This document shows, piece after piece, positions 9,052 to 19,152 of a stretch of DNA of 64,000 nt. Numbering within the stretch: the first letter of the stretch is position 1; each line of letters opens with the position of its first letter. The notes below the pieces were generated by a model. That model was not told the origin of the DNA. It saw nothing but the letters and a program-made list of their open reading frames with translations, and did no database searches. This DNA comes from Chitinophagaceae bacterium (GTDB lineage Bacteria > Bacteroidota > Bacteroidia > Chitinophagales > Chitinophagaceae): contig JANPZZ010000026.1 of assembly GCA_024707305.1 (NCBI GenBank), positions 248,001-312,000 on the forward strand, written 5' to 3'. The translations under genes were made by a program, and so were the position numbers.

Positions 9052-10196
9052 ATGAGAGTGCGGATTACACCCTTTTTTTGTTGATGATTTTGCTGACGGC
9101 CTGTGGCGGTTCAGGTGATAATCTACAGGGAAATGTAGATGCCCATGAAGATTCTATGATCTCCTGTATGCAGGTACCTGCTCGTTTTGCCGGCGCCGAT
9201 AGCCAGCAGATTGTTGCAAGGGGAGTGGTGGGAACTGATGGCATGGCATTGATTCCCGGTGGTTGGTTTTCGATGGGAGGTGATAATGAACAGGCAGCTC
9301 CTGATGAATTTCCAAAACATACGGTTTGGGTTGATTCTTTCTATATTGATATCACCGAAGTGACAAACGAACAGTTCAAAAAATTTGTGGACGCAACTGG
9401 ATATATCACTACTGCAGAGAGGAAACCAGATTGGGAAGAGATGAAAAAGACACTGCCACCGGGCACAGCTCGACCACCCGATGAAGTGATGGTTGCAGCA
9501 TCACTTGTATTCCACCCCACGAGTGGCCCCGTTAGTTTAAATAATCCATCGCAATGGTGGAACTGGGTGAGCGGTGCAAACTGGAAGCAACCGCAGGGGC
9601 CGGGTTCTTCTATTGTCGGGAAAGACAACTATCCTGTTGTACATGTTAGTTGGGATGATGCGGTAGCTTATTGCAAATGGGCGGGACGCAGATTGCCAAC
9701 CGAAGCAGAGTGGGAATATGCATCCCGCGGTGGTTTAACTGACAATATTTATCCCTGGGGAAATGAACATGTGAATGCCGGCAAGCCGAAGGCTAATAGC
9801 TGGGAAGGAAAATTTCCTTATTTCAATGAACAAAAAGATGGGTTTGTTAAACTGGCTCCGGTAAAATCATTTGAGCCGAATGGTTATGGGCTTTACGATA
9901 TGGCCGGAAATGTGTGGGAATGGTGCGCGGATTGGTACGATTATGATTATTACAAAACACTGGCGACAGCCAAAACGCGTAATCCGCAGGGGCCTTCAAA
10001 AAGTTATGATCCCGCTGAGCCAACGATGCCAAAGAGAAGTATGCGCGGCGGCAGCTTTCTGTGCAACGACAGTTATTGTAGTGGATATCGTTCTGCACGA
10101 CGAATGAAGAGCAGTCCGGATTCTGGTTTTGAACATACCGGATTTCGCACAGTAAAAGATATTGTAACGAACGTAGCACCGTCGAATTTGAATTAA
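9052..10196 (+). CDS. formylglycine-generating-enzyme (SUMF1/FGE) family lipoprotein
   Basis: This is an FGE-sulfatase-domain protein of about 381 aa. FGEs convert an active-site Cys or Ser of sulfatases to formylglycine. Hallmarks are PGGWFSMGG, DEFPKHTVWV, RLPTEAEWEYASRGG, GNVWEWCADWY and GGSFLCNDSYC, with Cys codons at 10062 and 10077 matching the copper-binding Cys pair of true FGEs. The best start is ATG 9052: allowing one extra T in the T7 run at 9073-9079 gives the lipoprotein signal MRVRITPFFLLMILLTAC. Without that change the frame only offers ATG 9084, too short for a signal. No sulfatase is present in the window, so the client is unknown. galK starts 28 bases downstream. Confidence 0.8.
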
Positions 10197-10224
10197 AGCA
10201 ACTGAAAATACAAGATTTTATAAC

Positions 10225-11394
10225 ATGAAGGAAAAGATCGGTTCCATTTTTAAGGAACAGTTTGGAAGCGCCGCTCAATGGATTGTTCGCTCACCAGGTC
10301 GCGTAAATATTATTGGTGAACATACAGATTACAACAAAGGATTTGTATTGCCTGCCGCAATTGACAAAAACGCCTGGCTTGCACTTTCATTGCGCGACGA
10401 TGATCGTATTCATTTGTACGCGGCCGACCTGAAGGATTCATATGGAGGCAGTCTCTCGGATTTGAAACCCATTGAACCCATGAACTGGCCAAACTATATC
10501 CTGGGTGTTATTGCACAATTTCAAAAGAGAAATGTTGTAATAAAAGGATTGAATGCAGTGCTGTTGAGTGAAGTACCAATTGGTGCCGGGCTTTCTTCTT
10601 CAGCCGCCATTGAATGCGCAACTGCATATGCGATCAATCTGATGAACAATGCAGGTATCGAACGCATTGAGCTGGTGAAAATGGCACAGAAGGCAGAGCA
10701 TGAATATGCAGGTGTAATGTGTGGCATTATGGATCAGTTTGCATCTATGATGGGGAAAGCGGATCATGCCATTCGCCTCGATTGTGACAGTCTCGCGTAC
10801 GACTATGTTCCGCTTAAGCTGGACGGCGTAAAAATTGTTTTGTTGAATACAAATGTCAAGCATTCACTTGCATCTTCTGAATACAACACCCGCCGGCAGG
10901 AATGTGAGCGCGCGGTTGCCTTAATACAGGAGAAGTATAAACACGTTTCGTCGCTGCGCGATGCTACGGTGGCAATGTTGGATGAATGCGTTAAAGCGAA
11001 AGATGCTGTGGCATACAAACGTGGCCGATTCATCGTGGAAGAAATTGCACGCCTGCATGAAGCCTGTAAAAATCTTCAAAACGGAGATATAAATGCATTA
11101 GGGAAAAATATGTTTGCGACCCATGATGGTTTGAGCAAAGCATATGAAGTGAGTTGTCCCGAACTCGACTGGCTGGTGGATGCCGTGAGAAATAACCCGG
11201 CCGTTCTCGGCTCCCGTATGATGGGCGGCGGTTTCGGCGGTTGCACCATAAATCTTGTAAAGGAAGAAGCAGTTGAAGATTTAATCAAAGAACTTTCTCC
11301 TGCCTACGAAGCTGCGATGAATTTGAAGTTGACGAGCTACGTTGCGGAAATAGCAGCGGGCACCGAAGAGACGGGAGAGGGAATGGGAAGATGA
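10225..11394 (+). CDS. galK: galactokinase
   Basis: This is a cytoplasmic GHMP kinase of 389 aa, the usual length, that phosphorylates D-galactose to galactose-1-phosphate with ATP. The galactokinase signature GRVNIIGEHTDYNKGFVLP is at 26-44. The ATP-binding loop PIGAGLSSSAA is mid-protein and GGGFGGCTINLV is near the C-terminus. The gene is intact. With galM and the arabinose operon nearby, it fits a block consuming arabinogalactan-type sugars; no galT or galE is in the window. Confidence 0.95.
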   Translation: MKEKIGSIFKEQFGSAAQWIVRSPGRVNIIGEHTDYNKGFVLPAAIDKNAWLALSLRDDDRIHLYAADLKDSYGGSLSDLKPIEPMNWPNYILGVIAQFQKRNVVIKGLNAVLLSEVPIGAGLSSSAAIECATAYAINLMNNAGIERIELVKMAQKAEHEYAGVMCGIMDQFASMMGKADHAIRLDCDSLAYDYVPLKLDGVKIVLLNTNVKHSLASSEYNTRRQECERAVALIQEKYKHVSSLRDATVAMLDECVKAKDAVAYKRGRFIVEEIARLHEACKNLQNGDINALGKNMFATHDGLSKAYEVSCPELDWLVDAVRNNPAVLGSRMMGGGFGGCTINLVKEEAVEDLIKELSPAYEAAMNLKLTSYVAEIAAGTEETGEGMGR

Positions 11395-11475
11395 GAAAAT
11401 ATGTACTTGTGTAAATGTGAAAATATGAAAATGTGTAAATGTGTAAATGTGAAACTATGAAAGTGTGTAAATGGG
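11395..11475. repeat. GTGTAAATGTGAAAATATG word tract
   Basis: AT-rich words such as TGTGTAAATG and TGAAAATATG recur directly after the galK stop. They are the reverse-complement form of the CCACATTT family seen at 1980 and 31338. No partner arm was found close by. Confidence 0.5.
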
Positions 11476-11521
11476 CAATTAGGTTCGCTTTTCGTCCATA
11501 TAGTTAAAAGTCAAAGCGCAT

Positions 11522-11562
11522 AAAAAAATCCGTAGTGATGAAATCACTACGGATTTTTTTTT
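11522..11562. terminator. bidirectional Rho-independent terminator
   Basis: A perfect 12-bp stem, ATCCGTAGTGAT (11528-11539) with ATCACTACGGAT (11543-11554), has a 3-base loop. It is preceded by A7 and followed by T8. It lies between convergent galK and the symporter gene, so it can end transcription from both sides. Confidence 0.9.
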
Positions 11563-11621
11563 ATTTCACGTTTGCCGATTGCCGATTGCCGTTTGCCGTT
11601 TGCCGTTTGCCGTTTGCCGAT
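11563..11621. repeat. TTTGCCG word tract
   Basis: TTTCACG is followed by seven variants of TTTGCCG and ATTGCCG, ending one base before the symporter stop codon. It belongs to the same word family as GGCAAACG at 18780 and 21600. Confidence 0.7.
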
Positions 11622-11622
11622 C

Positions 11623-13347
11623 TTACCAGAACCGCACATACAGCGCCGCCAGAATCATCAATATCGAAACAATCATAATCAACACAGTTGGGCTGAGCTT
11701 GAGTAGCGATCGATCGTGAACGAAAGCTTTTGGATTTACTTTCGGTCCTGCAAGGCTGATTGCAACCATTGTTGCCACCGTAAAGAAGAATGACCAGCCC
11801 ATATTAATGAGGAATGGAATTTCGGTAACTGTCAATACTTCGCCATTGTGCATTTTCTGGTACTCATAAGCGGTGTATAACCAGGTCTCGCGGCCGAAAA
11901 GATCAACAGCATAATTATTGAAGAATACAGCCAGTACAAAACCAAGGATCACACCCACCAGGGCAGCAGTGCCCGTTGTACGCTTCCAGAACATACCCAG
12001 GATAAACATTGCAAACACACCAGGGCTGATAAAGCCTGTATATTTTTGAATGAATGTAAATCCACCCTCACCGCCAATACCCAAAGTATCCTTCCAGGTA
12101 AAAATTAATGCAACAAGCATTGAAACAAAGATGGCTACGCGGCCGGTCCATACCAGTTTCTTTTCATCCGCATCTTTGTTCATATACTTTTTAAAAATGT
12201 CGAGTGTAAAGATGGTGGAGATACTGTTTGCTTTACCTGCAAGACTAGCCACAATGGCCGCGGTAAGCGCTGCGATTGAAAGTCCTTTTAATCCTTCAGG
12301 AAGGAAACCAAGAATGGCGGAATAGGCGCCGTCTTTACTTCCACCTTCCAGTTGGGGCAGGTGACCATTTTTATACAATACATAAGCCGCGATACCGGGA
12401 AGCATTACAATCACGGGCATCATCAGTTTAATGAAACCTGCAAACAATAATCCTTTACGCGCTGTATTCAGGTCGGCACCCAAAGCACGCTGTGTGATAT
12501 ACTGGTTGCATCCCCAATAGTTCAGGTTCACAATCCACTGACCTGCGAAGTACATCGCGATGCCGGGAAGAACAACATATTTCTGTATCTCCAAGTTGAT
12601 GGGTTGGTCAATGGTAGCGGACGTTACTTCAGGTTTCGGAAAAATCATTTTGAAGTGATCAGGTGCTTGTTTCATCAGGTCATTAAAACCTGCGATAGCT
12701 GATCCACCGCTTCCAAACTTATCACTTACGATCGTCAAGGCGAGATAAGTGGTGGCTAATCCACCGATGATCAAAACTGCTACCTGTATTACATCGGTAT
12801 ATCCAATCACTTTCATGCCGCCGAGTGTAATGATAAGTGCGAATACCATCAACGCAATCATAATAATATGCAGATAATCGCCACCCAACAGGCCGTTAAT
12901 GGCCGCTGCACCGAGGTAAAGAATTGAAGTAAGGTTAACGAAGATGTAAAGAAACAACCAAAACACCGCCATGATCAGTGCCACCGATTCATTATATCTT
13001 ATTTTCAGAAACTGCGGCATGGTGAAGATCTTATTCTTCAGATATACCGGCATAAACCAAACGGCAATAATCACCAGTGCAACTGCCGCCAGCCATTCGT
13101 AAACGGAAACCGCAATACCGGCAAAGAAACCTTCGCCACTCATGCCGATAAATTGTTCTGCCGAAATATTAGATGCAATCAGCGACGCACCGATCGCCCA
13201 CCAGGTAAGCGATCCCTCCGCAAGGAAGAAATCTTTTGTGTCTGCTACCGATTTTTTCTTCCTGTTATAGATCCAGTAGCCATAGCTGGCTACCACGACA
13301 AAGTACAGGAGGAAAACTGCAATGTCAATCGTTTGTAATGAGCCCAT
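11623..13347 (-). CDS. SSS-family sodium:sugar symporter, probable arabinose transporter
   Basis: This is an inner-membrane solute:sodium symporter of 574 aa with about fourteen hydrophobic segments, related to SGLT-type sugar carriers. Visible signatures include the N-terminal DIAVFLLYFVVVASYGYW, ASNISAEQFIGMSGEGF (a sodium-site region) and GMKVIGYTDVIQ. It is the last gene of araB-araD-araA-symporter, starting 36 bases after araA, so L-arabinose is the likely substrate. The gene is intact. Confidence 0.85.
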   Translation of the reverse strand: MGSLQTIDIAVFLLYFVVVASYGYWIYNRKKKSVADTKDFFLAEGSLTWWAIGASLIASNISAEQFIGMSGEGFFAGIAVSVYEWLAAVALVIIAVWFMPVYLKNKIFTMPQFLKIRYNESVALIMAVFWLFLYIFVNLTSILYLGAAAINGLLGGDYLHIIMIALMVFALIITLGGMKVIGYTDVIQVAVLIIGGLATTYLALTIVSDKFGSGGSAIAGFNDLMKQAPDHFKMIFPKPEVTSATIDQPINLEIQKYVVLPGIAMYFAGQWIVNLNYWGCNQYITQRALGADLNTARKGLLFAGFIKLMMPVIVMLPGIAAYVLYKNGHLPQLEGGSKDGAYSAILGFLPEGLKGLSIAALTAAIVASLAGKANSISTIFTLDIFKKYMNKDADEKKLVWTGRVAIFVSMLVALIFTWKDTLGIGGEGGFTFIQKYTGFISPGVFAMFILGMFWKRTTGTAALVGVILGFVLAVFFNNYAVDLFGRETWLYTAYEYQKMHNGEVLTVTEIPFLINMGWSFFFTVATMVAISLAGPKVNPKAFVHDRSLLKLSPTVLIMIVSILMILAALYVRFW

Positions 13348-13383
13348 TCCGTTTTGATTTAGTTTTTACGTTGTTGGTTTTGT

Positions 13384-14892
13384 TTAGTATTTATTGTGTT
13401 GGAAAAAGAATTCATTCCAACGAAGCTGATTTTTAAAATCCGGAATCCGCGTTTCTTTATCAATGCACAAAAGTTCAATACCTGCGATCTCTGCAAAATC
13501 ACGAAGATGTTCTGTTGTAAGACTTTGACTGAAAACGGTATGATGCGCACCGCCCGCCAGTATCCATGCTGCACAAGCAGTATGCATATTGGGTAGCGGT
13601 TTCCAGAGAACACGTGCTACCGGTAGTTTTGGTAATGCTTTCTTTGGTGCAACGGCTGTTACTTCGTTAACAAGTAACCGAAAACGATTGCCCATATCCA
13701 TCATCGATGTATTGATGGCGGAACCACCATTTACATTAAACACAAGTCGAACGGGATCCGCTTTTCCGCCAATGCCCAATGCATGTACCTCGCAGGTTGG
13801 TTTTCCGGCTGCAATAGCGGGAGAAATCTCCAGCATATGTGCACCCAATACCAATTCGTTTTTAGGTTCAAAATGATAGGTGTAATCTTCCATGAAGGAA
13901 TTGCCTCCGGATAATCCTTCTGCCATAACATTGCAGGCTCGTAAAAGGGCCGAAGTTTTCCAGTCACCCTCGGCTCCAAAGCCATAACCATCAGCCATCA
14001 GGCGCTGCGTTGCGATGCCCGGTAATTGAGCCATACCGTGGAGATCTTCAAAAGTATTAGTGTACCCTTTGTAGTCTCCTTCTTCCAAAAAATGCCTGAT
14101 CCCTAACTCCAGTTTTGCAGCAGCACGAAGTGAATCGCGTTTTGCGCCATTCTTTTTTAAAACGGGAGTCATTGTGTAGCTATTGTCGTAAACGGCAATC
14201 AGTTCATCAATCTCTTTATTTTTTATCTTATTGATTCGTGCAACAAGATCTCCAACACCGTGTGTATTTACACTATATCCAAATTTTAATTCGGCTTCCA
14301 CTTTATCACCTTCCGTCACCGCAACCTGCCGCATATTGTCGCCAAAGCGAACAAATTTTGCACCCTGCCAGTCGAACCAGGCGGCTGCAGCACGACACCA
14401 GGTACCAATTTCCGCTAACACGCGTTTGTCCTGCCAAAATCCTACCACCACTTTACGGTCGAGGCGCATACGGCTCATCATGAATCCCATTTCCCGATCG
14501 CCATGTGCCGACTGGTTGAGGTTCATGAAGTCCATATCAATTTTATTCCAGGGAATATCGCGGTTGAATTGTGTATGTAAATGCAATAAAGGTTTGCGAA
14601 GTCTTTTTAATCCGTTGATCCACATTTTCGCCGGGGAAAATGTATGCATCCATGTGATAACACCAATACAGTCTGGCGATTGTTCTGCCTTAGCTAACGC
14701 GTTGCTAATTTCCTCAGGCGTTGTAACGATGGGTTGGAAGATGACCATTACAGGTATTTCCTTCGCTTTGTTAAGTCCGTTTGCAATTTGAGCTGCGTGT
14801 TCCGTTACCTGTTGAAGGGTTTCGGGGCCATACAGGTGTTGGCTACCGGTAATAAACCAGACTTCTAAAGCTTTTAGTTTTGGCAGGCTCAT
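13384..14892 (-). CDS. araA: L-arabinose isomerase
   Basis: This is a cytoplasmic metal-dependent isomerase converting L-arabinose to L-ribulose, 502 aa, the normal family length. It starts with [17 protein letters not shown], typical of AraA. Other signatures are [10 protein letters not shown], the metal-site segments around FEDLHG and [14 protein letters not shown], and [10 protein letters not shown] near the end. I chose ATG 14892 because the upstream in-frame residues to 14958 do not match the family. It lies 81 bases after araD and 36 before the symporter. Confidence 0.95.
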   Translation of the reverse strand: MSLPKLKALEVWFITGSQHLYGPETLQQVTEHAAQIANGLNKAKEIPVMVIFQPIVTTPEEISNALAKAEQSPDCIGVITWMHTFSPAKMWINGLKRLRKPLLHLHTQFNRDIPWNKIDMDFMNLNQSAHGDREMGFMMSRMRLDRKVVVGFWQDKRVLAEIGTWCRAAAAWFDWQGAKFVRFGDNMRQVAVTEGDKVEAELKFGYSVNTHGVGDLVARINKIKNKEIDELIAVYDNSYTMTPVLKKNGAKRDSLRAAAKLELGIRHFLEEGDYKGYTNTFEDLHGMAQLPGIATQRLMADGYGFGAEGDWKTSALLRACNVMAEGLSGGNSFMEDYTYHFEPKNELVLGAHMLEISPAIAAGKPTCEVHALGIGGKADPVRLVFNVNGGSAINTSMMDMGNRFRLLVNEVTAVAPKKALPKLPVARVLWKPLPNMHTACAAWILAGGAHHTVFSQSLTTEHLRDFAEIAGIELLCIDKETRIPDFKNQLRWNEFFFQHNKY

Positions 14893-14973
14893 AATGAAAG
14901 GGCAATTAATAGATAAATAATTGAATTTTCCGGAGAACGCCGACTTTTTTTTACACAATTACAAAACGGCGAA

Positions 14974-15669
14974 CTATTGTCCGTAGTAACTGTCATTCCC
15001 GTGCTTTCGTTCGTAATGTTTTTTGATCAGAGATGGTTTTAAACGATTGGCCTGGGGATTGATCTGTTCTGTGATCCATGCCATTTGTGCAACCTGTTCC
15101 AGCACTGCGGCGTGATAAACTGCACGTTCTGCAGTTTCTCCCCAGGCAAACGGTGCGTGGTTGCCTATAAGAATCATTTGCATTTCAGCAGGGTCCAGTT
15201 TTTTCTCTTTAAAATGATTGATGATCTGGCGACCTGTTTCATATTCATAATTCCCGGTGATCATCTTATCATCCATTGGCGGGGTACAGGGAATATCATC
15301 TGTACAATGATCAGCATGTGTGGTTCCGTATAGCGGAATATCGCGTAAGGCCTGTGACCATGCGGTGGCATAGGTGCTATGTGTATGCACGATGGCACCG
15401 ATATTTTCCCATGTTTTGTACAAAAGTGCATGTGTAGCTGTGTCGGAAGAAGGACGCAACACGCCGTCAATCTTATTATTGTCGAAATCGACAATTACCA
15501 TTTTTTCAGGTGATAATTCTTTATAAGGAATGCCGCTGGGTTTTATAGCGAATACCTTTTGTTCACGGTCAGCCACACTTACATTTCCAAAGGTGAATAA
15601 CACCAATCCCAAATCGGGTAATTGCATATTTGCTTCATAAGCCTTTTGCCGTATCTGTCGGTAGTTCAT
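14974..15669 (-). CDS. araD: L-ribulose-5-phosphate 4-epimerase
   Basis: This is a class II aldolase-fold epimerase of 231 aa converting L-ribulose-5-phosphate to D-xylulose-5-phosphate. It shows the zinc-binding HTHSTYATAW and GTTHADH segments and the substrate loop GNVSVADRE. The start ATG at 15669 lies 9 bases after the araB stop, so the two are translated from one mRNA. The gene is intact. Confidence 0.95.
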   Translation of the reverse strand: MNYRQIRQKAYEANMQLPDLGLVLFTFGNVSVADREQKVFAIKPSGIPYKELSPEKMVIVDFDNNKIDGVLRPSSDTATHALLYKTWENIGAIVHTHSTYATAWSQALRDIPLYGTTHADHCTDDIPCTPPMDDKMITGNYEYETGRQIINHFKEKKLDPAEMQMILIGNHAPFAWGETAERAVYHAAVLEQVAQMAWITEQINPQANRLKPSLIKKHYERKHGNDSYYGQ

Positions 15670-15678
15670 ATAAAACTT

Positions 15679-17367
15679 TTATGCGTCAATAAAATGTTTG
15701 TGGTTGCAAACTTTTGCCAGGCGTTGATACTGTTGATAACGTTTATCAAGTAAATCTTTCTTGTTTTTTTCGGGAACCCAGGTGTGTTCGAAACCCTGGC
15801 CCATCGCAAGCATTGCATCTTCCACTTTTGGATAAATGCCAGCTGCTGTTGCTGCAAACATTGCAGCACCCATTGCGCAACTTTGTTCGCTTTTATGAAT
15901 CCGAACTGGCATTTGTAAAATATCGGCAAGAAGTTGCATAATAAACGGAGACTTTTTCGCCACACCGCCCAGGCCTATGATTCCCCTGGGTTGAATGCCT
16001 TCTTCCGTGAAGCGGTCGGTGATGGCACGTGCGCCAAAACAGGTTGCTTCGGCCAGTGAATAAAAAACCTGCGCCGTGTCCGTACCGAGATCAAGCCCAC
16101 TGATTGCTGCTTTCACGCTTTGATCGGCATCAGGTGTACGACGTCCATTTAACCAGTCTACGGCTATCGGTGTTTTTTCTGTAACAACTACTTCTGCAGC
16201 CTGATTTGCCAAAAGGGGCAGCAGTCGTTGTTGAATTTCCTCCTGCAATGCTTTTGCGGTTGCTGTGTCTATCATTGTCGTTTCAGACAACAATTGACGA
16301 ATTGGAGATGTAATCATATTGCTGAACCAGGCATACACATCACCAAAAGCCGATTGTCCTGCTTCCAGCCCCATCATACCGGGAATAACAGAGCCTGGAA
16401 CCTGGCCGCAAATTCCCCGAACTGTTCTATTGTGCAGGTCAGCAAGTGGTACCACCATCATATCGCATGTACTGGTGCCCATTACTTTGCTGAGATGATA
16501 GGGTTCAATTTGCCCGCCCACAGCGCCCATATGTGCATCGAAAGCGCCGATACCAATGACGACATTTGTATGCAATCCTAATCGTTGTGCCCACTCTTCA
16601 GATAAACTTCCTGCTACCTGATCGGCCGTATACGTATTGGTAAAAAGTTTTTGGGTGAATCCTTCCAGGAGCGGATTAAGCGAATTGAAAAAATTGTCAG
16701 GCGGTAATCCACCAAAGTCTGCTGACCATAGTGCTTTGTGACCTGCTGCACAAACACTGCGTTTCATTTCCCTTATATCATTGCCGCCCGTGAGCAGGAA
16801 GGGAATCCAGTCGCAATGTTCCACCCATGATGCGATGTGCAAACGAACATGTTCATCAACGCGCAGTGTATGAAGCAATTTTGCCCAAAACCATTCCGAA
16901 GAATAAATACCACCTACATCCTGTAAATAGTTGGTCGAAAAACCTTTTGCATGTGCATTGATTTCTACAGCTTCTTTCAAAGCGGTATGGTCTTTCCAAA
17001 GTACGAACTGTGCATTTGGATTATTCTCAAACCCAGGCAAAAGTGACAGCGGCGTCCCGGTGTTGTCAACAGCAACAGGAGTAGATCCGGTGGTATCTAC
17101 AGAAATGCCACGTACAAACGGCGCAATATCTTTACCTGCTATGCGCAGGCATTCTTGAATTGTGGATTCAAGTCCTTCAATAAAATCTAATGGATGTTGC
17201 CGGAACTGACTGGATGCAGGATCGCAATACAGGCCATCGCGCCAGCGAGGGTAATAAAAGACGCTGGCTGCAATTTCATCGCCATTCAATGTATTTACCA
17301 GTATCGCCCGCACTGAATCCGTCCCAAAATCGACCCCGATTACATATGCTGGCAACGTCGCGCTCAT
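15679..17367 (-). CDS. araB: ribulokinase
   Basis: This is an FGGY-family carbohydrate kinase of 562 aa that phosphorylates L-ribulose with ATP. Domain I opens with YVIGVDFGTDSVRAILVN, followed by SVDTTGSTPVAVD. The C-terminal half has GGVAKKSPFIMQLLADIL and GAAMFAATAAG. It is the first gene of the minus-strand ara operon and is divergent from galM across a 267-base region with a pair of complementary word-tract arms. I saw no convincing TAnnTTTG element upstream. Confidence 0.95.
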   Translation of the reverse strand: MSATLPAYVIGVDFGTDSVRAILVNTLNGDEIAASVFYYPRWRDGLYCDPASSQFRQHPLDFIEGLESTIQECLRIAGKDIAPFVRGISVDTTGSTPVAVDNTGTPLSLLPGFENNPNAQFVLWKDHTALKEAVEINAHAKGFSTNYLQDVGGIYSSEWFWAKLLHTLRVDEHVRLHIASWVEHCDWIPFLLTGGNDIREMKRSVCAAGHKALWSADFGGLPPDNFFNSLNPLLEGFTQKLFTNTYTADQVAGSLSEEWAQRLGLHTNVVIGIGAFDAHMGAVGGQIEPYHLSKVMGTSTCDMMVVPLADLHNRTVRGICGQVPGSVIPGMMGLEAGQSAFGDVYAWFSNMITSPIRQLLSETTMIDTATAKALQEEIQQRLLPLLANQAAEVVVTEKTPIAVDWLNGRRTPDADQSVKAAISGLDLGTDTAQVFYSLAEATCFGARAITDRFTEEGIQPRGIIGLGGVAKKSPFIMQLLADILQMPVRIHKSEQSCAMGAAMFAATAAGIYPKVEDAMLAMGQGFEHTWVPEKNKKDLLDKRYQQYQRLAKVCNHKHFIDA

Positions 17368-17485
17368 TTTACAATCGTTTTGATTTTCGTAGTCCTTAAA
17401 AATAAATGTTATTGTGACAATTAAAAATTAATTTCTCTTTCAAGTTTTGCTCCACATCACGTAACTTTCTTTTTCGGCGTCCGTT

Positions 17486-17612
17486 CGCCGATGACCGATG
17501 ATCGATGACCGATGACCGATGTATGCTCAAAGTGCAGGTCTATCTATACTACAATTGCAGAGCAAATTGCGTTTGCAGTCTACATCGATCATCGGTCATC
17601 GATCATCGATCT
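17486..17612. repeat. CGATGATC-family tract in two inverted arms between araB and galM
   Basis: The left arm (17486-17522) is built of CGATGACCGATGATCGATGA words. The right arm (17581-17612) is their complement, CATCGATCATCGGTCATCGA. The 58-base spacer includes TGCAGAGCAAATTGCGTTTGCA, itself partly palindromic. It sits in the divergent promoter region, so it may affect transcription of both sides. Confidence 0.7.
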
Positions 17613-17634
17613 ACCATCTAAAATCTCAACACCC

Positions 17635-18759
17635 ATGCGTTTCCTTCCAATCCTCCTCATTTTCCTGATTGCCTGTAATAACGTTGAAAAAGAGGAAAGC
17701 ACTCTTGTTAAGCTGCCTGAAGCTAAGGCATTTGATACTACACTGGACGGAAAGAAAGTGAGACTGGCCATTTTAAAAAACGGGAAGATGCAGGCTGCGG
17801 TAACCAACTATGGTGCAAGGGTAGTGGGTCTTTGGGTGCCGAAGGCGGATAGCCTGATTGATGTGGTATTGGGATTTGATAATATTCACGATTATATTAA
17901 TGCAGAGGAACGTTTTTTCGGAGCGATCGTAGGACGCTATGGGAATCGAATCGCAAAAGGGAAATTTTCACTGGTTGGAAAAACCTATCAGCTTGACATC
18001 AATAATCCGCCGAATACACTACATGGTGGACGCAAAGGTTTTCATAGTACCGTGTGGGATATGCAACAACCTGATGATTCCACATTGGTACTAACGTATG
18101 TTTCAGCAGATGGAGAAGAAGGTTATCCCGGCGAGCTTACAGTGAAAGTTACTTACCAACTGACATCAAACCTTGAATTTAATATCGACTATGAAGTGAG
18201 TGCCAATCAGAAGACGGTATCTAATATTACCAATCATAATTACTGGAATCTTGATGGTGAAGGCGCAGGCCCCATTGCATCACATTTACTGCAGGTGAAT
18301 GCAGATCAATATACGCCCGTGGATTCAACACTCATTCCCTCCGGAATCGAAACCGTGGAAGGAACGGCCTTTGATTTCAGAAGGGCCCGCTTCATTGGAG
18401 ATGAAATTGATACCATCAGCAATGCACAACTTCGTTTCGGAAAAGGTTATGATCACAATTTTGTGTTGACCAAAGGAATTACTGAAAAGCCGGAGCTGGC
18501 GGCAACAGTTACCGGAGGGAGATCAGGCATCAGCATGCAAATTCTGACAACAGAGCCGGGTCTTCAATTTTATGGCGGCAATTTTATGAAGAGTCAACAT
18601 ACAATGAAAAGCGGCAGTCGCGACGATTTCCGCACGGCATTTTGTCTTGAAACACAACACTTCCCCGATAGCCCTAATCAACCAGGTTTTCCTTCGACGG
18701 TGCTTGAGCCGGGAGCGAAATATAGCAGCAAAACGATTCATAGGTTTTTGCTACCGTGA
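17635..18759 (+). CDS. galM: aldose 1-epimerase lipoprotein (GalM family)
   Basis: This mutarotase of 374 aa interconverts alpha and beta anomers of galactose or arabinose. It has the family's GRYGNRIAKGKFSL, LHGGRKGFH (active-site His), TNHNYWNL (second catalytic His) and a C-terminal CLETQHFPDSPN. The start at 17635 gives a lipoprotein signal (LIFLIACNN), so the protein acts outside the inner membrane on incoming sugar. It is divergent from the ara operon. Its TGA stop forms part of a GTGAGACG repeat tract. Confidence 0.9.
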   Translation: MRFLPILLIFLIACNNVEKEESTLVKLPEAKAFDTTLDGKKVRLAILKNGKMQAAVTNYGARVVGLWVPKADSLIDVVLGFDNIHDYINAEERFFGAIVGRYGNRIAKGKFSLVGKTYQLDINNPPNTLHGGRKGFHSTVWDMQQPDDSTLVLTYVSADGEEGYPGELTVKVTYQLTSNLEFNIDYEVSANQKTVSNITNHNYWNLDGEGAGPIASHLLQVNADQYTPVDSTLIPSGIETVEGTAFDFRRARFIGDEIDTISNAQLRFGKGYDHNFVLTKGITEKPELAATVTGGRSGISMQILTTEPGLQFYGGNFMKSQHTMKSGSRDDFRTAFCLETQHFPDSPNQPGFPSTVLEPGAKYSSKTIHRFLLP

Positions 18760-18935
18760 GACGTGAGACGTAAGACGGCAAACGGCAAACGTGAAAGGAA
18801 TGAGGAAGTGCGCTTGCACTCTTTTCAATTAAACGACACCTGCGCGTTCATTTACTCTGATAAGACCTCCGCGATCTCAGCGTGACCTCGGCGGACTCTG
18901 CGTGAAAATCGTGAGGCGTGAGACGGCAAACGGCA
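18757..18935. repeat. GTGAGACG/GGCAAACG tracts with a CTCCGCGATCTCAGCG segment
   Basis: GTGAGACGTGAGACGTAAG then GGCAAACGGCAAACGTGAAA run from the galM stop to about 18798. A second copy, GTGAGGCGTGAGACGGCAAA, is at 18910-18932. Between them, 18865-18908, lies another word type (CTCCGCGATCTCAGCGTGA, CTCGGCGGACTCTGCGTGAA). The two copies are in direct orientation. No gene is seen in this stretch. Confidence 0.6.
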
Positions 18936-18976
18936 GCATTTATAAAGCAGCCGTCAGGCTGCTTTATAAATGCTGC
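18933..18976. terminator. perfect 20-bp hairpin
   Basis: GCAGCATTTATAAAGCAGCC (18933-18952), loop GTCA, then the exact complement to 18976. There is no poly-T tail, so it is not a standard Rho-independent terminator. It could stop transcription behind galM, stabilise mRNA or be a small inserted palindrome. The next stretch, 18977-19152, has no gene I can support; it holds only a TAGATTTG (19141-19148) that fits a -7 element without a -33 partner. Confidence 0.6.
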
Positions 18977-19152
18977 GATAGGTGGTTTTAGGCATTTAAG
19001 CAGGATTGTCTGCAAACGTCCTGCATAAATGGAATTTATTGCTTTCGTTCATTACTTATCAATTCTCGACAGTCAAATGGAAGTCGCAATTACCCTGTCA
19101 GATTGCCGCAAAAAGGGGGCTTAAAGGTTTTCACTGCAATTAGATTTGCGAT

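Noticed and set aside
17368-17485. Arabinose-operon promoter and regulator site
   Set aside because: No TAnnTTTG element or clear palindrome could be seen on the minus strand outside the word tract.
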